From an uncultured Acidobacteriota bacterium (lineage in GTDB: Bacteria; Acidobacteriota; Terriglobia; Bryobacterales; Bryobacteraceae), in contig CADECY010000017.1 of the NCBI GenBank assembly GCA_902825945.1, positions 36,086-100,085 on the forward strand: a stretch of 64,000 nt of DNA. The letters are read 5' to 3'. Made by a program: the position numbers and the translations under genes. How positions within the stretch are numbered: position 1 is the first letter of the stretch; each line of letters opens with the position of its first letter. Under the pieces are notes generated by a model that saw only the letters and a program-made list of their open reading frames with translations, ran no database searches and was not told the origin of the DNA. Below, one piece after another: positions 8,890 through 16,638 of the stretch.

Positions 8890-11800
8890 ATGCTTCACAG
8901 CCCATACAAGATTATTGCTTCAACGCTTTGTCTCGCGTTAGCCGCGTTTGCTCAGTCCGAACGCGGAACCATTTCCGGAACGGTCCGCGACCAGTCCGGA
9001 GCCATCGTTGTCGGCGCCAAGGTCACGGTGACCAACATCGCCAACAACTCAACCACTTCACTGTCCGCCAACGAGGCAGGCGACTTCATCGCGCCCAGCC
9101 TCCAGGTGGGCAACTACAACGTGCGTGTCGAGAAGGACGGCTTCCGTCCCTCCGTCATCACCGGAATCAAAGTCGACGCGGCATCCGGCGTCCGGGCCGA
9201 CGTGACGCTCGAAATCGGAACCACGGCAACGGCGGTGGAAGTCGCCGCGGCATCGTTGCAGTTGGCTACCGAAAACGCCAAGACGAGTTCCACGGTCACC
9301 AACAAGATGGTGGATGAACTGCCCCTGGTGGTCGGCGGAACCTTGCGTAGCCCATTCGATCTGGCCACGCTGACGCCAGAGGCCAAGCAGGTGGGCGGCG
9401 ACAACGGCTTCATCCTGGGCGGTGGGCAGGCGGCCAGCTACGGCACCAACCTCGACGGTGTCTCCGCCAACACGACTCGCGCGCTCTCTCAAAGCTGGGT
9501 GGCGGTCAACGCCCCTTCGCTCGAGGCGGTGACCGAGTTCACCGTGGATACCAACGGCTTCAAGGCCGAGTATGGCCACGCCGGCGGCGGCGTCATGAAC
9601 TTCGTATCGAAGAGCGGCACCAACACCTATCACGGCTCGGCGTACGAATTCCTGCGCAACAACGTGATGGATGCCAACAACTGGTTCAACAACCGCGCGG
9701 GCATCAAGCGACCGGTCTACAAGCAGCACGATTTCGGCGGCAGCTTCGGCGGCCCGGTCCACATCCCGAAACTCTATCAGGGCAAGGACAAGACGTTCTT
9801 CTTCGCGGCGTACGAAGCGTTTCGCAATCGGGCCGGCGCCACCGGATTCTCGGCCACGGTTCCCACCGCGGAAATGTATGACGGCGACTTCACCAATTGG
9901 GTGACCGCCGGCAGCGCCCGGGTTCCCATCTTCAATCCAGCCTCGCAGACGCGCAACCCCGACGGCACCTTCACGCGCACGCCGTTTCCGGGAAACCGGA
10001 TTCCGCAATCGCAGTTCGACCCGGTTTCAGTAAAGGCCCTTTCGGCGTTCACGTCGGATGGCAAGCTGACGCCGAACAACGGCGCCGCGCCGGGCACGAT
10101 CGCATACGCCCGCAACAACTTCTTCGTGAGCCAGGGGTCGGAAGTGCGTCCGAACACCAAGTTCTCGATCAAGGGCGACCACGTGATCAACGAGCGGCAC
10201 CGGATGTCGGGCTACTACGGCTACAACCGCTCGTCGGTGATTCCGAGTTCGCTCGGGCCGGCCACTCTGCCCGGATTCTACAGCAACTACAACGACACGC
10301 AGCGCAACTCCGACGTATTCCGGATGAGCTGGGACTGGACGCTCAGCCCCACCAAGCTCAACCATTTCTACGCCGGCGGCAACAACTGGCGCGAGAATCA
10401 CGATCCTCCGCAGGCCACGGTCAAGAGCGGCCTCGACTGGAAGGACAAGGTTTGCCTCGGCAACGTCCCCAATTGCGGCGAGAACCTGTTGAACCTCGAC
10501 TTCGGCGACATCACCAGTTGGGGCGGGCGCGCCAACAACGGCAGCGAGAACACGATCTACGGCTTCAACGACGACTTCACGTGGGTGAAGGGCCGTCATA
10601 CGCTCAAGTTCGGCGGCATGCACCAGCGCAGTCACTATAACGGTTTCGGACGCCAGTGCATCGCCGGTTGCGCCAGCTTCAACTTCCGGAACACGGGTAT
10701 CGCCAACGGCAATGATCCGAACCAGGGCGGCTCGTCGTTCGCCTCGTTCCTGCTCGGCTACGCCAGCGGCGGCTCGATCGACACGATCCGCTTCATCGGG
10801 CAGCAGTGGCCGTATTGGGCAGGCTATGTTCAAGACGACTTCCGCGTCAATTCCAGGCTGACGATCAACTACGGCCTGCGCTGGGAAACCCAGATGCCGC
10901 CGGTCGGCCAGGAAGACCGCTGGAGCGACTTTTCGCCCACGCGGCCCAATCCGCGCGCGGGCAACATCCCGGGCGCGCTCATCTATGCCGGCACCGGCGA
11001 CGGCCGCGAAGGCACACGTACGCTCGCCGATTCGTGGTTCTGGGGCTTCGGCCCGAGGATCGGCGGCGCCTACCAATGGAATGAGAAGACCGTGGTCCGG
11101 GCCTCGGTGGGGCGTTCGTTCGGAGCTGTGACGACGGTCACCGGGTCCACGCACCAGCGCGGATTCACGCAGACCTACGGCGTGCCCGACAACGGCACCA
11201 ATGGCGTGCTTCCGAACATGATCCTGAAAGACGGCTTCCCGCAGTATCCGGTGCCGCCGTTCATCGATCCGTCGTTCGCCAACAAGGACAGCATCCCATG
11301 GTGGCAGGGCAAGGAGGCCACGCGCCTGCCGGAGACCCTGTTCTGGAACCTCTCGATGCAGCGCCAGTTCGGTTCGGCGACAATCGTCGAAACGAGCTAC
11401 AACGCGAGCATCGGCACGCACCTGCAATCACAGTTGCTCAACGTGAATCAGGTGGATCCGGCCAATCTGAGCCGCTACGGATTCGCGCTGATGAACAGTC
11501 TGGTGAACTCACCCGCCGCGGTGGCAGCCGGATTCAAGAGCCCGTATCCGAGCTTCACCACGGCCACCTGCCCCGCGCAGGATGCTTGCTGGGGTTCGGG
11601 GGCCACGGTGGGAAGAACGCTTCGTCCGTTCCCTCAGTACAACGGAGTCGATACCTATGGCGGCGGCGGCGATCACAGCGGGCACTCCTCCTATCACGCC
11701 GGAATGATCCGGCTGGAGCGCCGCGCCACCAACGGCATGACGGTCCAGACCTCCTACGTGTTCTCGAAGATCCTGACGGACTCCGACAGCTATTGGGGCA

Positions 11801-12456
11801 GCGGTACGGCGATGGACCAATACAACCGGCGTCTCGAAAAGTCGATCGGCCAGTTCGACGTCACCCACAACTTCAAGTTCGCGGGGATTTACGAACTCCC
11901 GTTCGGCAAGGGCAAGGGGATGCTGAGCTCCGGCGCGGCCGCGCAGGCCTTCGGCGGATGGCGCGTAAGCGGAGTCGCGCTCTATTCGAGCGGCCAGCCG
12001 CTTCCTCTTGGAACCAGTGTCGGCACTCCGGCCGTCCTGTTCGCCGGCGGCAACCGTCCGCTGATTTCGGGCTACGACGGCTGGCGCGGCGCCACCGCGA
12101 GCGGTGATTTCAACCCCTCGGCCGATCGCTTCGTGCAGCCGGCGTCCTTCTTCCCCGCCCAGGTGGGCAACCAGTTCACCGGCACCACGCAGTACTTCGG
12201 CAACATGACCCGCTACAACCCGAAGTTCCGCCAGTTCGCCAACCTGAGCGAGAACTTTTCAATCGCAAAGACCTTCCAGATCAGCGAGAAGTTCCGGCTC
12301 GATTTCCGGGCCGAAGCGTTCAATTTGTTCAACCGGCAGCGCTTCGGGACAGGTTCGCTCACTCTTCAGAGCGCGCAATTCGGCCAGTTGACGTCGAGCG
12401 GTGACTTGTTGAATTCACCGCGCCAGATGCAGATGGCGCTGAAGCTGTACTTCTAG
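8890..12456 (+). CDS. Oar-like TonB-dependent outer-membrane receptor 2
   Basis: The 1188-residue protein starts at ATG 8890, after a purine-rich AAAGGTGGGGGT. It has a signal peptide ending near AAFAQ (residue 21) and then a carboxypeptidase-regulatory domain (ISGTVRDQSGAIVVGAKVTV). The plug contains EFTVDTNGFKAEYGHAGGGV and NFVSKSGTNTYHGS. The barrel ends in MQMALKLYF. A notable substrate-facing loop region carries paired cysteines (CLGNVPNCGENL, RQCIAGCASFNF, CPAQDACWG), suggesting disulphide-stabilised extracellular loops. It follows the hydrolase/MFS/methyltransferase operon and may supply its substrate, which is inference. A strong terminator follows. Confidence 0.9.
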   Translation: MLHSPYKIIASTLCLALAAFAQSERGTISGTVRDQSGAIVVGAKVTVTNIANNSTTSLSANEAGDFIAPSLQVGNYNVRVEKDGFRPSVITGIKVDAASGVRADVTLEIGTTATAVEVAAASLQLATENAKTSSTVTNKMVDELPLVVGGTLRSPFDLATLTPEAKQVGGDNGFILGGGQAASYGTNLDGVSANTTRALSQSWVAVNAPSLEAVTEFTVDTNGFKAEYGHAGGGVMNFVSKSGTNTYHGSAYEFLRNNVMDANNWFNNRAGIKRPVYKQHDFGGSFGGPVHIPKLYQGKDKTFFFAAYEAFRNRAGATGFSATVPTAEMYDGDFTNWVTAGSARVPIFNPASQTRNPDGTFTRTPFPGNRIPQSQFDPVSVKALSAFTSDGKLTPNNGAAPGTIAYARNNFFVSQGSEVRPNTKFSIKGDHVINERHRMSGYYGYNRSSVIPSSLGPATLPGFYSNYNDTQRNSDVFRMSWDWTLSPTKLNHFYAGGNNWRENHDPPQATVKSGLDWKDKVCLGNVPNCGENLLNLDFGDITSWGGRANNGSENTIYGFNDDFTWVKGRHTLKFGGMHQRSHYNGFGRQCIAGCASFNFRNTGIANGNDPNQGGSSFASFLLGYASGGSIDTIRFIGQQWPYWAGYVQDDFRVNSRLTINYGLRWETQMPPVGQEDRWSDFSPTRPNPRAGNIPGALIYAGTGDGREGTRTLADSWFWGFGPRIGGAYQWNEKTVVRASVGRSFGAVTTVTGSTHQRGFTQTYGVPDNGTNGVLPNMILKDGFPQYPVPPFIDPSFANKDSIPWWQGKEATRLPETLFWNLSMQRQFGSATIVETSYNASIGTHLQSQLLNVNQVDPANLSRYGFALMNSLVNSPAAVAAGFKSPYPSFTTATCPAQDACWGSGATVGRTLRPFPQYNGVDTYGGGGDHSGHSSYHAGMIRLERRATNGMTVQTSYVFSKILTDSDSYWGSGTAMDQYNRRLEKSIGQFDVTHNFKFAGIYELPFGKGKGMLSSGAAAQAFGGWRVSGVALYSSGQPLPLGTSVGTPAVLFAGGNRPLISGYDGWRGATASGDFNPSADRFVQPASFFPAQVGNQFTGTTQYFGNMTRYNPKFRQFANLSENFSIAKTFQISEKFRLDFRAEAFNLFNRQRFGTGSLTLQSAQFGQLTSSGDLLNSPRQMQMALKLYF

Positions 12457-12473
12457 TTCGAGCGAAGAACGCA

Positions 12474-12518
12474 GCCCTCGCGATTCGGGAACGGAACCCC
12501 GTCCGCGAGGGCCTTTTT
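12474..12518 (+). terminator. Intrinsic terminator after receptor 2
   Basis: GCCCTCGCG (12474-12482) pairs with CGCGAGGGC (12504-12512), 9 bp without mismatch. A small inner CGGG/CCCG stem lies in the loop, and a C plus five T residues follow. Confidence 0.9.
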
Positions 12519-12579
12519 ATTGGTAATCACCTATTGTCAATTCTCGATAAAATGAGAATCTAATACCGTTTTTCGAGCC

Positions 12580-12609
12580 TTGACACCCCTCCGGGCCGGC
12601 GCCTAGAAT
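12580..12609 (+). promoter_or_regulatory. Strong sigma70-type promoter for receptor 3
   Basis: A perfect TTGACA (12580-12585), an 18-bp spacer and TAGAAT (12604-12609) precede receptor 3. Transcription should start near 12616, giving a leader of about 50 bases that contains alternative stem arms. Confidence 0.75.
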
Positions 12610-12610
12610 G

Positions 12611-12647
12611 GCTAACAGTCTAACGGCTCGGTCTCGCTGTCGTTAGC
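12611..12647 (+). promoter_or_regulatory. Inverted-repeat element in the receptor 3 leader
   Basis: CTAACG (12620-12625) can pair with CGTTAG (12641-12646). An upstream copy, GCTAAC (12611-12616), can pair with GTTAGC (12642-12647). The two pairings share the right arm and are mutually exclusive. This may be an operator or a leader structure. The SD-like GGGAGGGG lies just downstream, at 12656-12662. Confidence 0.35.
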
Positions 12648-12667
12648 GTACCCAGGGAGGGGTTTAC

Positions 12668-15600
12668 ATGTCGAAACTCCGCATCGGAGCTTTGCTGCTC
12701 TTGTCAGCAGCCATACCCGCCACGATGGCTCAAACATCGAGGGCGCTCATCACAGGACTCGTCACCGACGGAACTGGCGCCGTCATCTCAGGCGTCAAGA
12801 TCACCGTCACCGATATCCAGAGAAACCAGGAGTACAAGACCGAGAGCAACACCTCGGGTCTGTACCGCATCATCGAATTGACGCCCGGCAGCTACCGCGT
12901 TACCGCCGAAGCCACTGGCTTCCGGACCTACGTGCTCGAATCGCTTCCGCTCAACACGCAGCAGAACGCGACGCTCAACATCACACTCGAAATCGGCGCG
13001 CTGACCGAGCGCGTTCAAGTCACCGCCACCGGCCCGCTGCTCGAGGCGTCGAGTGCGACCCTCAGCTCGGTGGTCGAGAACAAGAAAATCATCGACCTTC
13101 CACTCAACAACCGGAACGTCTACTCGCTGTTGCGGCTGGTGCCCGGCGTCACGCCGTCCACGCCGAACTCCGACAGTGACTTCTTCACCAGCACGATCCG
13201 CTTCTCGATCAACGGCGGAAAGGAATCGCTCAACGACATCCAGCTCGACGGTGTCACCGCCATGGTGCAGAGCGACATCAACGGCATCTACGGCGCGTCG
13301 GCTATCCCTTCGGTAGAAGGCATCCAGGAGTTCCGGGTGCAGACCAACTCCTACACCGCCGAGTACGGCCGCAGCGGCGGCGGACAGGTGACGATGCTCT
13401 CCAAGTCCGGCACCAACGAGATCCACGGCAGCGTGTTCGAATTCCTCCGCAACAGCGCGATGGACTCGAAGAACTTCTTCCAGAACCGTTCGGGCGCGCG
13501 CAAGCCGTCGTTCCAGCAGCACCAGTATGGCGCGAGCGCCGGCGGTCCCATCCGGAAGGACAAGACGTTCGTGTTCGGACTCTACGAGCGGCGTCTGGTC
13601 AAGTCCGGTAGCTTCGGACTGTTCACCGTGCCAACCGCGCAGCAGTTGACCGGTGACTTCTCGGAAACCCGCAATGCCAATGGAACGCAGCGCCTCATCT
13701 TTGACCCGCTCACGACGCGTGAAAACCCAGACGCGCCAGGTCGCTTCATCCGGACGCCGTTTACCGGCAACCGGATTCCCGCCGCGCGATTCGACCCGGT
13801 GGCGGTGAAAGCCATGGCCCTTTACCCACAGGCGAACCAGGCGGGTAATCCCTTCACGAACCAGAACAATGTGGCCCTCCAGAACGTTCCGCGATCGCCC
13901 ACCGACAAGTGGGACTTCAAGGTCGACCACAATATCACCCAGAATCGCCGCTTCTTCGTCACCTACCACCGCTTCAAGCAGGACACCGCGGCACCGGATT
14001 GGTGGGGCAATGGCGCCGCGCCCAGTGACGGCATCATGTACTGGGGTTCGCACAACGGTGCTGTCGATTACACCGAGACCATCGGCAGTGGCACCATCCT
14101 GAATCTGCGCGGCGGCGTGAGCCGGTTCAACGCGTGGCGGCCGGCCTATACGTACGGCTTCGACTCCACGACGCTCGGACTGCCCCGGTCGCTGCAAGAC
14201 GTGGCCCAGCGCTACGGCGCGCCGCGCATCCCGCGTTTCGACATAACGGACATGACGTCGATCGGGCCCAATAATGGCTCCACCTACAAGAGCGACAACA
14301 CCGCCTATTCGGCGGTCGGCTACCTCAACAAGATCGCCGGCCGGCATAGCTGGAAGTTCGGCGGCGAATGGCGAACGTTCACGCTCGGCTTCGCGCAGTT
14401 CGGCTCGTCGCCCGCGAACTTCTCGTTCACCCGCTTGATGACGCAGGGGCCGGATGCGCGCACCGCCACCAACGGCGACGGATTTGCTTCGTTCCTTCTC
14501 GGTACGGGCTCCGGCGGCACCGCGACCCACCGCATCAAGCCGGCTAATCTGAGCCGCTACTACGCCATGTACGCGCAAGACGACTTCAAGTTCAATTCGA
14601 AGCTGACCCTGAACATCGGCTTGCGGTACGAGATCGAAGGCGCCACGACGGAGCGGTACGACCAGCAGACGGTCATGGATCCGTACATCAAGAATCCGCT
14701 CTCCGACCGCACGGGTCTGAACCTGCGCGGTGGATACCTGTTTGCGGGCACGGACCAGAGCCTCGGCCGCCGTGGCATCCGCGACAAGGAGCACAAGTTC
14801 AATCCGCGCATCGGCCTCGCCTATCAAATGGATTCGAAGACCGTGATCCGGACGGGCTACGGAATCTTCTACGGCGTACCGAAGTTCGCGGCCACCGATC
14901 GCTACACGGGTGCGCCTTACAACAGCGCCACTCCGTGGCAGAACTCACTCGATGGGATCACTCCCCTGGAATTCCTGCGCGATCCGTTCAAACAGGGCTT
15001 CGTGTTGCCGACCGCCCGCACACTGGGGTTGATGTCCGGCGTCGGATTCGCTTTGAACACGGCTTGGGCGACGGAGATGAAGACCCCGTATAACCAGCAG
15101 TGGAACTTCACTATCCAGCGTCAGTTGACCGCCAACACGATGATCGAGGGTGCCTACGCGGGCAACAAGGGCACACACAACGAGATCGTGCAAGGCGACC
15201 TCGGCCAGTTGCCGCCCGAACTGCTCAACGCCTCGAGCCGTGTGAACGATGTGGTGCCGAATCCGTTCTTCGGGCTAATCGACCCGGCCAGCCTAGTGGG
15301 CACCGCGACGGTGCAGCGCGGACGTCTCCTGCGCGGACAATATGCCCAGTTCACCAGTGTCGGACCCGGTGCTCCGGCGTGGGGCAACTCGAACTACCAC
15401 GCGCTGCAGTCGCGTTTCGAACGCCGCTTCGGCGGCGGAACCAGCATCATGGTTTCCTACACTTGGTCGAAGTCGATCACGGATTCGTCCGACGGAATCT
15501 GGAACGACGGACAGGGCACGCTCCGCAACTGGTATTGCCGCCAGTGTGAACGCTCGCTCAGCACCTACGACGTCCCGCACCGCCTCGTCTACAACTTCAA

Positions 15601-16117
15601 CTACGATCTTCCGTTCGGCAAGGGCAAAGCGATCGGATCCACGTGGGGCAAGGTGCCCAACATGTTGTTCGGTGGGTGGCAGACCAACGGCATCATGACC
15701 CTCAACTCGGGCCAGCCGTTGATCTTTAGCCAGACCACCAACAACAGCTTCTCGTTCGGCGGCCTGCAGCGGCCCGATTCCTCGGGCAGCGACGCTCAGA
15801 TCTCCAACCGCTCGATCGACCGCTGGTACGACACCTCGCAGTTCCGCATCGCGCGCGACTACACGTTCGGCACCATGAGCCGGACCCACTCCGTGCTCCG
15901 CAACGACTGGACTCGCAACCTCGATTTCTCGATGTTCAAGAACACGCAGATCAACGAGCGTTTCAATTTGCAGTTCCGCGCGGAAGCGTTCAACCTGACC
16001 AACACTCCGATCTTCAGCGCTCCCAACAACAACGTGGAAGCGGCGGCGTTCGGAACGATCACTGGCCAGTCGAACCCGCCGCGGCAGATCCAGATGGGTC
16101 TGAAGCTGCTGTTCTAG
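12668..16117 (+). CDS. Oar-like TonB-dependent outer-membrane receptor 3
   Basis: The protein has 1149 residues, with GGGAGGGG five bases before the ATG. A signal peptide ends at about residue 21 (ATMAQ). The regulatory domain reads ITGLVTDGTGAVISGVKI. The plug has NLPLNNRNVYSLLRLVPG-type sequence (here DLPLNNRNVY) and SYTAEYGRSGGGQVTMLSKSG. The barrel closes with IQMGLKLLF. The DNA of its C-terminal end (about 15930-16100) and of its regulatory domain (about 12770-12890) resembles the relic just downstream, so the two are probably products of duplication. It has its own strong promoter and terminator and is therefore a single-gene transcription unit. The ligand is unknown. Confidence 0.9.
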   Translation: MSKLRIGALLLLSAAIPATMAQTSRALITGLVTDGTGAVISGVKITVTDIQRNQEYKTESNTSGLYRIIELTPGSYRVTAEATGFRTYVLESLPLNTQQNATLNITLEIGALTERVQVTATGPLLEASSATLSSVVENKKIIDLPLNNRNVYSLLRLVPGVTPSTPNSDSDFFTSTIRFSINGGKESLNDIQLDGVTAMVQSDINGIYGASAIPSVEGIQEFRVQTNSYTAEYGRSGGGQVTMLSKSGTNEIHGSVFEFLRNSAMDSKNFFQNRSGARKPSFQQHQYGASAGGPIRKDKTFVFGLYERRLVKSGSFGLFTVPTAQQLTGDFSETRNANGTQRLIFDPLTTRENPDAPGRFIRTPFTGNRIPAARFDPVAVKAMALYPQANQAGNPFTNQNNVALQNVPRSPTDKWDFKVDHNITQNRRFFVTYHRFKQDTAAPDWWGNGAAPSDGIMYWGSHNGAVDYTETIGSGTILNLRGGVSRFNAWRPAYTYGFDSTTLGLPRSLQDVAQRYGAPRIPRFDITDMTSIGPNNGSTYKSDNTAYSAVGYLNKIAGRHSWKFGGEWRTFTLGFAQFGSSPANFSFTRLMTQGPDARTATNGDGFASFLLGTGSGGTATHRIKPANLSRYYAMYAQDDFKFNSKLTLNIGLRYEIEGATTERYDQQTVMDPYIKNPLSDRTGLNLRGGYLFAGTDQSLGRRGIRDKEHKFNPRIGLAYQMDSKTVIRTGYGIFYGVPKFAATDRYTGAPYNSATPWQNSLDGITPLEFLRDPFKQGFVLPTARTLGLMSGVGFALNTAWATEMKTPYNQQWNFTIQRQLTANTMIEGAYAGNKGTHNEIVQGDLGQLPPELLNASSRVNDVVPNPFFGLIDPASLVGTATVQRGRLLRGQYAQFTSVGPGAPAWGNSNYHALQSRFERRFGGGTSIMVSYTWSKSITDSSDGIWNDGQGTLRNWYCRQCERSLSTYDVPHRLVYNFNYDLPFGKGKAIGSTWGKVPNMLFGGWQTNGIMTLNSGQPLIFSQTTNNSFSFGGLQRPDSSGSDAQISNRSIDRWYDTSQFRIARDYTFGTMSRTHSVLRNDWTRNLDFSMFKNTQINERFNLQFRAEAFNLTNTPIFSAPNNNVEAAAFGTITGQSNPPRQIQMGLKLLF

Positions 16118-16144
16118 TCTAGTTTTCAGTTCGTAACCGTTAGG

Positions 16145-16181
16145 GGCCGGTGGACGCATCCGATGCGCCACCGGCCTTTTT
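16145..16181 (+). terminator. Intrinsic terminator after receptor 3
   Basis: GGCCGGTGG (16145-16153) pairs with CCACCGGCC (16168-16176). An inner CGCATC-C-GATGCG continues the stem after a single bulged A. Five T residues follow. Confidence 0.93.
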
Positions 16182-16262
16182 CGCTTACCCACGCGATGCG
16201 CGGCAGAACTTGGCAAGACATCGAGGACATGCCCGAATCCCATGAGCGTAGCGTGGCAGGAA

Positions 16263-16620
16263 CGCATGGCAGTCGTCGAATCCGGCGTCCCCTGGCTCAT
16301 CGATCACCGCGATCCGCAAACTCGCGTCGTCCACACTGGGCCGGACGGCAAATACCGCCTGATCGGTGTTTTCCGTCCGAGCGAAACAGCCGCCTCGCCG
16401 CCGCCACCGTCTGATCGACATTCGGAGCGACATCGCGGGGTTCGCGTGGAATGGCAAACACGAGAGGGTCCGCGATGGGCGGTCATCGAGCGGCGCACCA
16501 CTCTTGATGTTCGAGAACACGCAAGTCAACGAGCGCTTCGATCCGCATTTCCGGGCGAACGGGGCACGATCACCGGCCAAGCGAACCCCTGCGGCGATCC
16601 GGATGAGCCCGAGGTATCCG
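16263..16620 (+). pseudogene. Collapsed remnant of an Oar-like receptor gene
   Basis: The 520-bp gap between receptor 3 and the kinase gene contains two pieces of receptor-like coding sequence in different frames. At about 16266-16380, AVVESGVP...TGPDGKYRLIGV matches the carboxypeptidase-regulatory domain of receptor 3 (AVISGVKI...TSGLYRIIEL). At about 16500-16560, LMFENTQVNERFDPHFRANG matches the barrel end of receptor 3 (SMFKNTQINERFNLQFRAEA). GTITGQANP (about 16566-16593) then matches GTITGQSNP in another frame. Roughly a thousand codons are missing between the pieces and no start or continuous frame remains. The order of the pieces is kept, so this reads as an internally deleted and decayed paralog. 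Confidence 0.75.
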
Positions 16621-16638
16621 TTGTGCCACGGGCCCTCA

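Noticed and set aside
10027..11427. Minus-strand frame (466 codons) opposite receptor 2
   Set aside because: No recognisable domain; mirror of a well-supported receptor.
12788..14827. Long minus-strand frame (679 codons) opposite receptor 3
   Set aside because: Low-complexity translation caused by high-GC third positions; the plus strand is clearly coding.
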